DNA from: Aneurinibacillus terranovensis DSM 18919
GTDB taxonomy: Bacteria; Bacillota; Bacilli; Aneurinibacillales; Aneurinibacillaceae
Assembly: GCF_000430625.1 (NCBI RefSeq)
Contig: NZ_AUMJ01000004.1
Coordinates: 1-64,000, forward strand
DNA length: 64,000 nucleotides
Direction of reading: 5' to 3'
The notes beneath the pieces were generated by a model, which saw only the letters and a program-made list of their open reading frames with translations, did not search any database and had not been told where the DNA came from. Position 1 is the first letter of the stretch; each line of letters starts with the position of its first letter. The translations under genes were made by a program, and so were the position numbers. This document shows, in pieces, positions 53,382 to 63,223 of the stretch.

Positions 53382-54155
53382 ATGAGTTTGTTTGATCATT
53401 TTAGGCAGGAAGAGCGCCCCTTTGTCGAACGTGTCCTGGAATGGACGGAGAGAGTGCGGAATCGGTACGAGCGTATTCAAACCGATTTTTTAGATCCGCG
53501 CCAGGCTTTTATCGTCCAATCATTGGCAGGCCGCGAAGCAGGGGTTTTTTTCATGCATTTTGGCGGATATGCGGAAGCTGAACGAACGAGAGGCATGCTT
53601 TACCCTGAATATATGGAGCCAACGGAAGAAGACGTTGGACTTGCGCTGCTGAACGTCACAGGCAGCAACCGGTTGCTGCCCCTGGAACATCGAGATTATC
53701 TTGGTTCGCTCCTCGGATTGGGCATTAAACGCGAGAAATTCGGGGATATTCTTGTTCACCCACAGTGCGGCCAGCTTATCGTTGCCGCAGAGATTGCGGA
53801 TTATGTGCGGCTCCATATGCACCAGGTGCACCGCGTCAATGTTGTCGTTGAAAACATTCCACTCTGCGAAATTCAGGTTCCGGCTCAATCGTTTCGCCGC
53901 CTTTCTTTTACGGTCCAATCGCCCCGACTGGATGCGATAGTCAGCGATGTATACCGCATTTCCCGGGCGAAGGTGTTGTCACCCATCCGGAACGGGCGCG
54001 TGAAAGTCAATTGGCGGGAAGTGAGCGACCCATCTCTGTATCTCGCCGAAGGGGATGTTGTATCCTTTAAAGGGTTTGGCCGCTTTAAAGTGACCCTGCT
54101 GGGAGGGGAGACGAAAAAAGGCCGGGTCAGGCTTGAAGTTAGTGTGTACGATTGA
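53382..54155 (+). CDS. ylmH: S4-domain RNA-binding protein YlmH
   Basis: A 257-residue protein. An N-terminal helical region and a middle beta region (LGLGIKREKFGDILVHPQCGQLIVA) precede a C-terminal S4 domain (RLDAIVSDVYRISRAKVLSPIRNGRVKVNWREV). YlmH is reported to help rescue stalled ribosomes and is encoded next to divIVA in Bacillales. The start is 2 bases after the ylmG stop with only a weak site, so coupling is likely. Confidence 0.93.
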   Translation: MSLFDHFRQEERPFVERVLEWTERVRNRYERIQTDFLDPRQAFIVQSLAGREAGVFFMHFGGYAEAERTRGMLYPEYMEPTEEDVGLALLNVTGSNRLLPLEHRDYLGSLLGLGIKREKFGDILVHPQCGQLIVAAEIADYVRLHMHQVHRVNVVVENIPLCEIQVPAQSFRRLSFTVQSPRLDAIVSDVYRISRAKVLSPIRNGRVKVNWREVSDPSLYLAEGDVVSFKGFGRFKVTLLGGETKKGRVRLEVSVYD

Positions 54156-54214
54156 ACAATTTAAATGACTGGGGCGGCAGGAAATATGTTATCTTTTGTC
54201 GAACAATACTTCTT

Positions 54215-54263
54215 TAAAGAAAACTTGGGCTAGTCAGCCGCACGCAGGCACGGGCAGCCTTAG
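54215..54263 (+). repeat. Repeat R, partial or degraded copy R3
   Basis: TAAAGAAAACTTGGGCTAG and a CAGGCACGGGCAGCCTTAG continuation align with the first 49 bases of R1 but with several changes and no distal hairpin. It lies 20 bases before the divIVA start. Confidence 0.6.
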
Positions 54264-54283
54264 AAAACGGGAGGTGCATTTCG

Positions 54284-54778
54284 GTGTCCCTTACACCACT
54301 TGATATTCATAATAAAGAATTCAGCCGTTCATTCCGTGGATATGATGAGGATGACGTGAACGAATTTCTGGATCAGATTATTAAAGAATTCGATTTGCTG
54401 TTAAAGGAAAAGCGGGAACTGGAAGAACGTATAGCCGAGCGAGATAAGAAAATTGCTTCCTTTGAAAATATTGAAGACACGCTGAAAAAGGCGATGTTCG
54501 TAGCACAGGGGACGGCAGATGAAATGAAAAGCAATGCCCGTAAAGAGGCAGAGTTGATCATAAAAGAAGCCGAAAAAAATGCGGATCGCCTCATTAATGA
54601 AGCGCTCGCCAAATCACGCAAGTACGTGCGCGAAGTGGAAGAGTTAAAAAAACGTGCCGCGGTCTACCGTACCCGGTTCCGCTCCATGCTGGAAGCACAG
54701 CTTGAAATGCTGGACAATGGAGATTGGGAAAATTTCGAACGCCTCGAAGAAGGTTTTGCGACGAGTGTAGAAGATTAA
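54284..54778 (+). CDS. divIVA: Cell division initiation protein DivIVA
   Basis: A 164-residue coiled-coil protein with the N-terminal lipid-binding domain LTPLDIHNKEFSRSFRGYDEDDVNEFLDQI and a long coiled coil (about 30-150). It senses negative membrane curvature at poles and septa. GTG start behind GGGAGGTGC. Confidence 0.96.
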   Translation: MSLTPLDIHNKEFSRSFRGYDEDDVNEFLDQIIKEFDLLLKEKRELEERIAERDKKIASFENIEDTLKKAMFVAQGTADEMKSNARKEAELIIKEAEKNADRLINEALAKSRKYVREVEELKKRAAVYRTRFRSMLEAQLEMLDNGDWENFERLEEGFATSVED

Positions 54779-54803
54779 AATACATAAGTAAAGGTATAAA
54801 AGA

Positions 54804-54833
54804 TTGACGGTTCGTTAAAAATTGTTTTATACT
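54804..54833 (+). promoter_or_regulatory. Promoter of ileS
   Basis: TTGACG, 18 bases and TATACT are placed to start transcription near 54840. Confidence 0.55.
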
Positions 54834-54872
54834 TTTTGAGATACGAAAGATTTAAGGGATACGATATATACG

Positions 54873-54911
54873 TAGCCTTCTCGTCCCGTTTGGGTAGGGG
54901 AGGCTATTTTC
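54873..54911 (+). terminator. Terminator-like hairpin in the ileS leader
   Basis: TAGCCTTCTCGTCCC (54873-54887) pairs with GGGTAGGGGAGGCTA (54892-54906) with mismatches and wobble pairs, then TTTT. It lies 35 bases before the ileS start. The leader has no T-box (no specifier stem or T-box consensus seen). Confidence 0.55.
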
Positions 54912-54945
54912 TCATTTTATAACATCTGTAGGAGATGAAGGACAC

Positions 54946-57714
54946 ATGGACTATGGTAAGACATTAAACCTGCCAAAAACGGAATTCCCCATGCGGGGAA
55001 ACCTGCCGAAGCGCGAGCCGGATATCCAAAAATGGTGGGATGAAACCGATATTTACTCGAAAGTCCAGGAGCGTACAAAGGGCCGCGAGAAATTCATTCT
55101 TCATGACGGGCCGCCGTATGCGAATGGCGATATTCATATCGGCCACGCTTTAAACAAAGTACTGAAAGATTTTATCGTGCGCTATAAATCGATGGCAGGC
55201 TTTGATGCACCTTATGTTCCCGGCTGGGATACACATGGGTTGCCGATTGAGCATGCGATTATTAAAAATGAAAAAATTGACCGCCATAAAGTCGGCGTTG
55301 TGGAATTCCGTGAACGCTGCAAAGAATATGCCCTTACGTTTGTAGAAAAACAAAAAGGCCAATTTAAACGGCTGGGTGTCCGCGGTGACTGGAATGACCC
55401 TTATATTACTTTAAAGCCGGAATATGAAGCCCGCCAGATTCAAATCTTCGGCGAAATGGCGAAAAAGGGTTATATCTACAAAGGCTTAAAAGCCGTCTAC
55501 TGGTCTCCTTCTTCGGAAACGGCACTGGCGGAAGCCGAGATTGAGTACAAAGATAAGAAATCCGCATCGATTTATGTGGCGTTCCCCGTAGTGGACGGGA
55601 TCGGGAAGCTAAACAAAGGGGATAAAGTGGTGATCTGGACGACCACCCCGTGGACCATTCCTGCTAACCTCGCCATTGCGATTCACCCTGAATTCGAGTA
55701 TTCCCTCGTGCAGGTAGGCGACAGCAAATTTTTAGTTGCCTCCGGTTTATTAGAAAGTGTGGCCAAAGAAATTGGCTGGTCGGACTATCATGTAGTCTCG
55801 ACGTTTAAAGGCGGGGACCTTGAAGGTGTCGTCTGCCGCCACCCGTTCTATGATCGCCCGTCTCCGCTGCTGCTTGGCGAGCATGTAACGTTGGATGCCG
55901 GTACAGGTTGTGTGCATACCGCTCCCGGACACGGAGAAGAAGACTTTAACCTCGGCCAGAAATACGGCCTTGATGTGCTGTGCCCTGTTGATGAAAAAGG
56001 GATGATGACCAAAGAGGCGCCCGGGTTTGAAGGGGTGTTTTACGATAAAGCTAACAAGCTTATTACGGAAAAGCTGGAGGAAGCAGGAGCCCTACTTCAT
56101 CTCGGCTTTATCACCCACTCCTATCCGCATGACTGGCGATCCAAACAGCCGGTTATCTACCGTGCAACCGAGCAGTGGTTTGCCTCGATTGACGGGTTCC
56201 GTGAACAAATGCTTGAAGCGATTAAAGATGTGAAATGGGTACCGCAGTGGGGCGAACAGCGTCTTCATAACATGATAGCCGATCGCGGTGACTGGTGCAT
56301 TTCCCGCCAGCGGGTGTGGGGGGTGCCGATCCCGATTTTCTACTGCCGCGATTGCAACGAGCCGCTGATTAATGATGCCACGATTGGGAAGGTATCGGAC
56401 ATTTTCCAGCGGGAAGGATCTTCCGCCTGGTTTGCCAAAGAGGTGGATGAACTGCTTCCTGAAGGCAGCATATGCCCGAAATGCGGCGGCAAAGAGTTCC
56501 GCAAAGAAACCGATATTATGGACGTATGGTTTGACTCCGGTTCAAGCCATGCAGCTGTTCTTCGTCAGCGGGAACAACTGGCTTGGCCGGCAGACCTTTA
56601 CTTAGAAGGTTCGGACCAATACCGCGGGTGGTTTAACTCGTCGCTTTCAACGGGAGTGGCTGTATACGGCCAAGCGCCGTATAAAAGCGTATTAAGCCAT
56701 GGCTTCACCCTTGACGGGGAAGGACGGAAAATGTCCAAGTCGATCGGAAATGTGGTCGTTCCGAAGGATATTATGGATAAATTGGGTGCAGACATTCTGC
56801 GCCTGTGGGTAGCTTCCGTTGATTACCAGTCCGATGTCCGCATTTCCGATAACATCCTGACACAAATTGCCGAAGTTTACCGTAAAATTCGCAACACGTT
56901 CCGCTTCCTGCTCGGAAATCTGGAAGGATTCGATCCGGCAGCGGACCAGGTACCGTTCGAACAGTTGGAGGAACTCGACCGCTACATGATGATTAAAATG
57001 CAGCACGTTATCGATAAAGTGCGTAAAGCGTATAACGAATACCAGTTTCATACCGTCTATCATACGATTCATAACTTCTGTACGATCGATTTAAGCTCGT
57101 TCTATCTTGATATTTCAAAAGACCGGTTGTATGCGGATGCCACGAAATCGGCGGCCCGCCGTTCCGCACAGACGGTTATGTACACGATTCTTAGCGATCT
57201 GGTTCGTCTCGTGTCGCCGATCGTTCCGCATACTGCGGATGAAGTATGGCAGTATGTGCCGGGCAGGCAGGCGGAAAGCGTGCAGCTGGTGGATATGCCT
57301 GAGTCCAAGCAGGATTATTTCAACGCCGGTTTGGAAGCAAAGTGGGATGCTCTCGTCGAGATTCGCGATGAGGTATTGAAAGCACTCGAAGAGGCGCGCC
57401 GCGAAAAAGTCATCGGGCAATCGCTAGCGGCTGCACTGGATCTATATCCGACGAAAGAAACAGAGGCAACCTTGCAGAACTGCGATAATCTTGAAGAGTT
57501 GTTTATTGTTTCCCATGTCACCATGCATACACCATCTGAACAGGCGCCTGCGGACGCCGTGCAGTTGGAAGGGCTGGCAGTGAAGGTTACTCCTGCGGAA
57601 GGGGAAAAATGTGAACGCTGCTGGATTATTACCCTGGAGGTAGGGAAAGATAAAGAACACCCAACCCTTTGTTCACGCTGTGCAAGTGTCATTAAAGAAG
57701 AAGTAAAAGCGTAA
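54946..57714 (+). CDS. ileS: Isoleucyl-tRNA synthetase
   Basis: A 922-residue class I synthetase with [21 protein letters not shown]-type HIGH motif (in [11 protein letters not shown]), the editing domain ([14 protein letters not shown]) and KMSKS in [11 protein letters not shown]. The C-terminal zinc site CERCWI...CSRCASV marks the bacterial IleRS type 1. It charges tRNA-Ile and edits valine. GTAGGAGATGAAGG lies before the ATG. Confidence 0.98.
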   Translation: MDYGKTLNLPKTEFPMRGNLPKREPDIQKWWDETDIYSKVQERTKGREKFILHDGPPYANGDIHIGHALNKVLKDFIVRYKSMAGFDAPYVPGWDTHGLPIEHAIIKNEKIDRHKVGVVEFRERCKEYALTFVEKQKGQFKRLGVRGDWNDPYITLKPEYEARQIQIFGEMAKKGYIYKGLKAVYWSPSSETALAEAEIEYKDKKSASIYVAFPVVDGIGKLNKGDKVVIWTTTPWTIPANLAIAIHPEFEYSLVQVGDSKFLVASGLLESVAKEIGWSDYHVVSTFKGGDLEGVVCRHPFYDRPSPLLLGEHVTLDAGTGCVHTAPGHGEEDFNLGQKYGLDVLCPVDEKGMMTKEAPGFEGVFYDKANKLITEKLEEAGALLHLGFITHSYPHDWRSKQPVIYRATEQWFASIDGFREQMLEAIKDVKWVPQWGEQRLHNMIADRGDWCISRQRVWGVPIPIFYCRDCNEPLINDATIGKVSDIFQREGSSAWFAKEVDELLPEGSICPKCGGKEFRKETDIMDVWFDSGSSHAAVLRQREQLAWPADLYLEGSDQYRGWFNSSLSTGVAVYGQAPYKSVLSHGFTLDGEGRKMSKSIGNVVVPKDIMDKLGADILRLWVASVDYQSDVRISDNILTQIAEVYRKIRNTFRFLLGNLEGFDPAADQVPFEQLEELDRYMMIKMQHVIDKVRKAYNEYQFHTVYHTIHNFCTIDLSSFYLDISKDRLYADATKSAARRSAQTVMYTILSDLVRLVSPIVPHTADEVWQYVPGRQAESVQLVDMPESKQDYFNAGLEAKWDALVEIRDEVLKALEEARREKVIGQSLAAALDLYPTKETEATLQNCDNLEELFIVSHVTMHTPSEQAPADAVQLEGLAVKVTPAEGEKCERCWIITLEVGKDKEHPTLCSRCASVIKEEVKA

Positions 57715-57731
57715 ACAGGAGAGATAAGCCA

Positions 57732-58202
57732 TTGATCTATTATCTAATTGCTTTCATTGTGTTTATGCTCGACCGGTTCACGAAATGGCTGATCGTCCAC
57801 GATATGACGTTCGGCCAATCCATTCCGCTGTGGCCCGGCGTGTTTCAGATCACTTCGCATCGTAACAGGGGAGCTGCGTTTGGCATTTTGCAAAACCAGC
57901 GGACATTCTTCCTCATAATTACGATTGTAGTTATTGTGGGGATTGCATGGTATTTGCGAAAGGTCAGCCGTACCAGCCCGGTGATAGCCTGGGCGCTAGC
58001 TTTCATCCTCGGCGGGGCGGCAGGAAATTTCTATGACCGCCTGATCACCGGGGAAGTGGTAGACTTTTTCGATTTTACATTGATTCATTTTCCAATTTTT
58101 AATGTGGCGGACTCCTCGATTGTGGTAGGTGTGTGTTTGTTCATTATTGACGCCCTCCGCGAGATAAGCCGGGACGGACGGATGAAAAAATATGAACAAT
58201 GA
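57732..58202 (+). CDS. lspA: Lipoprotein signal peptidase LspA
   Basis: A 156-residue membrane protease with four helices. The aspartate motifs GGAAGNFYDRLITGEVVDFFDF and FNVADSSIVVGV-type FPIFNVADSSI hold the two catalytic Asp residues. It removes signal peptides from prolipoproteins such as those encoded at 4357 and 49773. TTG start behind AGGAGAG. It overlaps rluD by 11 bases. Confidence 0.95.
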   Translation: MIYYLIAFIVFMLDRFTKWLIVHDMTFGQSIPLWPGVFQITSHRNRGAAFGILQNQRTFFLIITIVVIVGIAWYLRKVSRTSPVIAWALAFILGGAAGNFYDRLITGEVVDFFDFTLIHFPIFNVADSSIVVGVCLFIIDALREISRDGRMKKYEQ

Positions 58203-59127
58203 AAATGAACAGTGGGAACGATATGACTGGGTGGTCGAGAGCCAGGATGCCGGGGAACGGGTTGATAAATTCCTTGCTGCGGTTCAGGAAGATTACTCGC
58301 GCAGCCAACTGCAGGGCTGGTTAAAGGAAAACCTCGTGTCGGTCAATGGAAAGCCTGCGAAAGGAAATTATCGCCTCCAGGAGGATGATGAAATTGTCCT
58401 TACCGTTCCTCCGCCTAAGGATTTGAATATTGCGGCGGAGCCGATGAACCTTGACGTTGTTTACGAGGACAGCGATGTAATTGTCGTCAATAAGCCGAGA
58501 GGCCTCGTGGTTCACCCTGCTCCCGGTCACTATTCCGGCACGTTGGTGAATGGACTGCTTTACCATTGTAAAGACTTGTCCGGCATTAATGGCGTGCTGC
58601 GCCCCGGGATCGTCCATCGGATTGACAAAGATACGTCCGGCCTGATTATGGCGGCTAAAAACGATAAAGCGCATGAATCGCTGGCTGCCCAGCTTAAAGA
58701 TCATACGGTGACCCGCCGCTATGTAGCGCTCGTTCATGGGGTTATTGCGCATGAAAAAGGCACGATTGATGCGCCAATTGGGCGGGACCCGAAAAACCGG
58801 CAGCAGATGGCGGTTGTGTTCGAGAACAGTAAACCCGCTGTCTCTCATTTTGCCGTGCTTGAACGATTCCGGGATTATACGCTGGTGGAATTGAAGCTGG
58901 AGACAGGCCGCACCCACCAAATCCGCGTTCACATGAAGTACATTAACCACCCGCTTGTCGGCGATCCGAAATACGGACCGAAAAGCGATTTTTCGATTGA
59001 AGGGCAGGCGCTGCACGCCAGAGACCTGGGATTTATCCACCCGGGGACAGGCGAATATATGGAATTTACCGCACCGCTTCCCAATGATATGACAACTATC
59101 ATCAAGCATTTGCGATTGCTTGGTTAA
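58192..59127 (+). CDS. rluD: 23S rRNA pseudouridine synthase, RluD family (YlyB)
   Basis: A 311-residue protein: N-terminal S4 domain (ERVDKFLAAVQEDYSRSQLQGWLKENLVSVNGKPAKGNYRL) and RluA-type catalytic domain with VIVVNKPRGLVVHPAPGH, the active-site HRIDKDTSGLIM and GRTHQIRVH. It modifies uridines in helix 69 or related sites. The start ATG 58192 lies inside the lspA end, with no strong ribosome site, so translation is coupled. Confidence 0.92.
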   Translation: MNNENEQWERYDWVVESQDAGERVDKFLAAVQEDYSRSQLQGWLKENLVSVNGKPAKGNYRLQEDDEIVLTVPPPKDLNIAAEPMNLDVVYEDSDVIVVNKPRGLVVHPAPGHYSGTLVNGLLYHCKDLSGINGVLRPGIVHRIDKDTSGLIMAAKNDKAHESLAAQLKDHTVTRRYVALVHGVIAHEKGTIDAPIGRDPKNRQQMAVVFENSKPAVSHFAVLERFRDYTLVELKLETGRTHQIRVHMKYINHPLVGDPKYGPKSDFSIEGQALHARDLGFIHPGTGEYMEFTAPLPNDMTTIIKHLRLLG

Positions 59128-59135
59128 TATTATAA

Positions 59136-59164
59136 TTGACATTCTTTGTTTTACGTGACATAAT
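59136..59164 (+). promoter_or_regulatory. Promoter of the pyr operon
   Basis: TTGACA, exactly 17 bases and CATAAT lie just after rluD, upstream of the PyrR leader. Confidence 0.75.
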
Positions 59165-59192
59165 TCTTTTGACTACAAAGCAACCTTTAATG

Positions 59193-59923
<731 letters not shown>

Positions 59924-59931
59924 CCTTTAAA

Positions 59932-59953
59932 TCGGTCCGGGAGACTGGAAAGG
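59932..59953 (+). promoter_or_regulatory. PyrR-binding-loop-like element overlapping the pyrP ribosome site
   Basis: CGGTCCGGGAGACTGGAAAGG aligns with the loops before pyrR and pyrC (CAGTCC-x6-GCTGGxAAGG) and, like both, follows CCTTTAA. The pyrR-pyrP gap is only 41 bases and has no terminator. The element ends in AAAGGATGGAG, which is the ribosome site of pyrP. Confidence 0.6.
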
Positions 59954-59964
59954 ATGGAGAAGAA

Positions 59965-61347
59965 ATGAAACAAGAATTGATAAAAAAGGATTTTATTGAT
60001 GTGCATGAAACACCTGCCTTGCAGAGAATATTTCCGCTAAGCCTGCAGCACCTGTTCGCCATGTTTGGCTCTACCGTACTGGTGCCGCTGCTCACCCACC
60101 TTGACGTATCGGTGGCACTTCTGACAAGCGGAATTGGTACGCTGCTGTTCGTGCTCATTACGAAAGGAAAGCTGCCAAACTACCTGGGCTCTTCCTTCGC
60201 TTTTATCGGTCCGATTCTTACGGTAAGCGCAAGCCAGGGCAAAGGGACGGCAATGGTTGGGTGTTTTCTCGCTGGCCTCATATACTTACTCGTGGCTTTT
60301 ATCGTAAAGCTTGCCGGTGTTAACTGGCTGAATCGTCTCCTGCCCCCCGTGGTCATTGCCTCGATCATAATGGTTATTGGATTAAGCCTTTCCGGAACCG
60401 CCGTAGGCTGGGCCTTAAATGACCCGTTGAGCAATCCCGCTAAACCCGCGTATTCACTTGGGGCCGTTGAGGTAGCGTTCGTGACGCTGGCCATGACCGT
60501 TGTGGCGACGATTTTTTTCCGCGGTTTCTTATCCGTCATTCCGATTTTGACAGGGATGGTGGTTGGGTATGCTTATACGGCGCTGCGCTATCCGCAGTGG
60601 ATTGATTTAGCAAGCGTGGCGAACGCACCGTGGTTTATTACACCACAGGAATGGGCACAAAAACACTTTATTACAGGGGAAGTTTTTACCGCGTTTCACT
60701 CACCGGCCGCCTGGGTGGCTGCCCTTATCATCGCGCCGGTTGCCCTCGTCACCCTTGCTGAACACATTGGCCACCTGCTCGTGACAGCGAATGTGATGAA
60801 CCGCGACTTAATGCGCGACCCGGGTCTGCACCGTTCATTGATGGGTGATGGTGTTGCCGTCATCATCGCGTCTCTGCTCGGCGGACCGCCAAGCACCACC
60901 TATGGAGAAAACATCGGGGTTCTTGCGATTACCAGGATCTACAGTCGCGTGATTATCATTGGCGCGGCCTGCCTGGCCATCCTCTTCGCTTTCATTGGAA
61001 AAATCGGTGCGTTCTTAATGACGATTCCAAAGCCGGTTTTAGGCGGGGTTACCATTGTCCTTTTCGGTATTATCGCCGCCCAGGGTATGAGAATGTATGT
61101 GGAACACAAAATCGACTTTGCCGAGAAGCGGAATATGGTCATTTCGGCTATCGTACTGGTAACCGGAATCGGAGGATTCAAAATGGATTTTTACCAGATT
61201 ACATTCAGCAGTTTTATACACAATCTAACGATTGACAATATTGCGATGGCTACCTTCCTGGGTGTTATTTTGCATGCGATTCTGCCCGGGAAAGAAGTTG
61301 CCTTTGGCCAGACCGCAAATGAGCAGTTAAATAAAAAGATATCGTAA
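59965..61347 (+). CDS. pyrP: Uracil permease
   Basis: A 460-residue transporter of the NCS2/UraA family with about 14 membrane helices. Seen are FPLSLQHLFAMFGSTVLVPLLT, GSSFAFIGP, the substrate region VALVTLAEHIGHLLVT and GGPPSTTYGENIGVLAITRIYS, then GGVTIVLFGIIAAQGMRM. It imports uracil with protons for PyrR or Upp to convert to UMP. Slightly longer at both ends than B. subtilis PyrP. Confidence 0.95.
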   Translation: MKQELIKKDFIDVHETPALQRIFPLSLQHLFAMFGSTVLVPLLTHLDVSVALLTSGIGTLLFVLITKGKLPNYLGSSFAFIGPILTVSASQGKGTAMVGCFLAGLIYLLVAFIVKLAGVNWLNRLLPPVVIASIIMVIGLSLSGTAVGWALNDPLSNPAKPAYSLGAVEVAFVTLAMTVVATIFFRGFLSVIPILTGMVVGYAYTALRYPQWIDLASVANAPWFITPQEWAQKHFITGEVFTAFHSPAAWVAALIIAPVALVTLAEHIGHLLVTANVMNRDLMRDPGLHRSLMGDGVAVIIASLLGGPPSTTYGENIGVLAITRIYSRVIIIGAACLAILFAFIGKIGAFLMTIPKPVLGGVTIVLFGIIAAQGMRMYVEHKIDFAEKRNMVISAIVLVTGIGGFKMDFYQITFSSFIHNLTIDNIAMATFLGVILHAILPGKEVAFGQTANEQLNKKIS

Positions 61348-61358
61348 TCCTTTAAAAA

Positions 61359-61512
61359 CAGTCCCGTGAGGCTGGTAAGGATGCCATGATTTCAAGTAAT
61401 ACAGGGGGGCGGTTGCACCCGTCGTTTCCGGCGGGGCTGGCGCAAATAACCGGCCTTCCTGTTTACTGAAGAAGAGGCTTCTTACTGCCTGCGGGCGTAA
61501 GAAGCCTTTTTA
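61359..61512 (+). promoter_or_regulatory. PyrR-regulated attenuator 3 (site usually before pyrB)
   Basis: CAGTCCCGTGAGGCTGGTAA (61359 on) is a full PyrR-binding loop, and AGGCTTCTTAC (61475-61485) with GTAAGAAGCCT (61497-61507) plus T-run is the terminator. In the common gene order pyrB would follow; here pyrC is the next gene, 415 bases on. Confidence 0.9.
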
Positions 61513-61514
61513 TC

Positions 61515-61606
61515 GCGTATAAGAAAACATAAACTTTCTTATACGCATAAGCGCAACTAAGGCCATTGCCAGCGCCTTCGGCTTGGCGCTAGCCAAGTTT
61601 TCTTTA
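61515..61606 (-). repeat. Repeat R, full copy R2 (reverse orientation)
   Basis: Read on the minus strand it begins TAAAGAAAACTTGGCTAGCG exactly like R1 and ends with a 12-bp hairpin GCGTATAAGAAA/TTTCTTATACGC (61515-61526, 61535-61546). About 65 of 91 positions match R1, and changes in the distal hairpin keep pairing. Confidence 0.75.
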
Positions 61607-61611
61607 CTGTT

Positions 61612-61661
61612 AAGGAAAGTATATGTTGCTTTACAGTGTTAAAGCAACATATACTTTCCTT
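61612..61661. repeat. Perfect 22-bp hairpin
   Basis: AAGGAAAGTATATGTTGCTT and two further bases (61612-61633) are perfectly complementary to 61640-61661 around the loop CAGTGT. No T-run follows in either direction. Confidence 0.85.
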
Positions 61662-61673
61662 CCATTGGTCACC

Positions 61674-61870
61674 TGAGAAAAACTCGCGGGAGTGTGCCGA
61701 ACGTTGCTTTTTCAATGTGGAGCGTGTGGCCGGAAGGTCGATCAGACCGACAATTGTCTCCATCATTGAGGTACCCGGATGTTTTGTCGGTCCGACCTTC
61801 CGGTCACTAAGCGGCCGTTTCGCTTCCCTGCAGAAAAAGGACGAGCGGCAACGCCCGCGAGTTTTTCTCA
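61674..61870. mobile_element. Snap-back element E2 with 17-base perfect ends
   Basis: TGAGAAAAACTCGCGGG (61674-61690) is the exact complement of 61854-61870. Inside lie a second imperfect inverted repeat and a central stem GACCGACAA (61745-61753)/TTGTCGGTC (61784-61792) around a 30-base loop shared with E1. The whole 197 bases can fold on itself. No supportable ORF lies inside. Confidence 0.6.
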
Positions 61871-61927
61871 TATTGACGTAAGCCCGAGTTATTCTAAAAA
61901 ATTGCAGGAACTGAGGAGGAAAATAGA

Positions 61928-63223
61928 ATGGGAATTCTTTTGCAGAATGGCCTCGTGCTCATAAACGGAGAAAAGGTAAAACGCGACATTCTAATTGAGG
62001 GCAAAACGATTGCAAAAATCGCCGAAAAAATAGAAGAAGAAGGCCATCAACCAATCGATGTGACCGATCAATTGGTTGTCCCGGGGTTTATTGATATGCA
62101 TGTCCATTTACGCGAGCCGGGTTTCGAGGCAAAAGAAACTATTGCAACGGGTACAGCAGCCGCGGCGCGCGGCGGATTTACGACGGTAGCCTGCATGCCA
62201 AATACGCGGCCCGTCATTGATACACCTGAAACGGTTTCACGTATTCTCAGCAAAGCACAAGAAGAAGGATGCGTAAGGGTGCTTCCGATGGGGGCCATTA
62301 CCGTACGGGAACTTGGCGAAGAATTAACCGATATGCAGGCGCTTAAAGAAGCCGGAATCGTTGCCGTATCTGACGATGGTGTGGGCGTCCAGAGCAGCAG
62401 GATGATGAAAGAGGCCATGCTACGGGCCGCTTCGCTTGACCTGCCGGTGGTTGCCCACTGTGAGGATGACAGCCTGGCTGAAGGCGGCTGTGTGCATGAA
62501 GGAATTTTTAGTGAAAAACATGGATTGAAGGGGATTCCTTCCGAAGCGGAGTCGATCCAGGTGGGTCGTGATATCCTGCTGGCGGAGGCAACAGGGGCCC
62601 ATTACCACGTATGCCATATCAGTACGGCAGAATCCGTCCGGCTCGTACGGGAGGCGAAACAGCGGGGCGCGCGGGTGAGCGCGGAAGTTTGCCCGCATCA
62701 TTTGCTGCTGTGCGACGAAGATATCCCGGGAGCTGACCCGAATTATAAAATGAATCCGCCTCTGCGATCCAGACGGGATCGGGAGGCGCTGATTGAAGGG
62801 TTGAAAGACGGTTCCATCGATATCATTGTGACAGACCATGCGCCTCACACAGCGGAAGAAAAAGCGCGCGGCATGCAGTTGGCTCCCTTCGGCATAGTCG
62901 GGCTGGAAACCGCATTCCCGCTTCTCTATACGAAGCTGGTGGAAACCGGGGCATTCACCTTACAGGAAATTGTGGACCGGATGACCCGCATCCCTGCCGA
63001 GCTGTTTCATCTTCCGTGGGGTCGGATAGAAGAAGGAGCAGATGCCGATATTGCCGTACTTGATTTAGCGGGCGAACAGGCCGTAAATCCCGAACAATTC
63101 TTGAGTAAGGGGAAGAATACGCCGTTTGCCGGCTGGAAGCTGAAAGGATGGACAACATTGACAATCTGCGATGGCAGCATCATCTGGCAAAGTGAACAAC
63201 AGGGGAAAGGGGACATCGAATAA
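61928..63223 (+). CDS. pyrC: Dihydroorotase
   Basis: A 431-residue amidohydrolase: zinc motif PGFIDMHVHLREPG, MPNTRPVIDT substrate segment, VAHCEDD, CHISTAESV, the metal Asp in VTDHAPHTAEEKA and APFGIVGLETAFPLLY. It closes carbamoyl-aspartate to dihydroorotate. It follows the third PyrR attenuator and the repeats, with TGAGGAGGAAAATAG before the ATG. The stop shares its last A with carA (TAATG). Confidence 0.97.
   Translation: MGILLQNGLVLINGEKVKRDILIEGKTIAKIAEKIEEEGHQPIDVTDQLVVPGFIDMHVHLREPGFEAKETIATGTAAAARGGFTTVACMPNTRPVIDTPETVSRILSKAQEEGCVRVLPMGAITVRELGEELTDMQALKEAGIVAVSDDGVGVQSSRMMKEAMLRAASLDLPVVAHCEDDSLAEGGCVHEGIFSEKHGLKGIPSEAESIQVGRDILLAEATGAHYHVCHISTAESVRLVREAKQRGARVSAEVCPHHLLLCDEDIPGADPNYKMNPPLRSRRDREALIEGLKDGSIDIIVTDHAPHTAEEKARGMQLAPFGIVGLETAFPLLYTKLVETGAFTLQEIVDRMTRIPAELFHLPWGRIEEGADADIAVLDLAGEQAVNPEQFLSKGKNTPFAGWKLKGWTTLTICDGSIIWQSEQQGKGDIE

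Noticed and set aside
54779-54945. T-box riboswitch for ileS
   Set aside because: No specifier stem or T-box consensus; the leader is too short for a canonical T-box.
61557-61871. Minus- and plus-strand ORFs of 81-104 codons across E2
   Set aside because: They cross the long inverted repeats, have no ribosome site, and a self-complementary sequence opens frames on both strands by chance.
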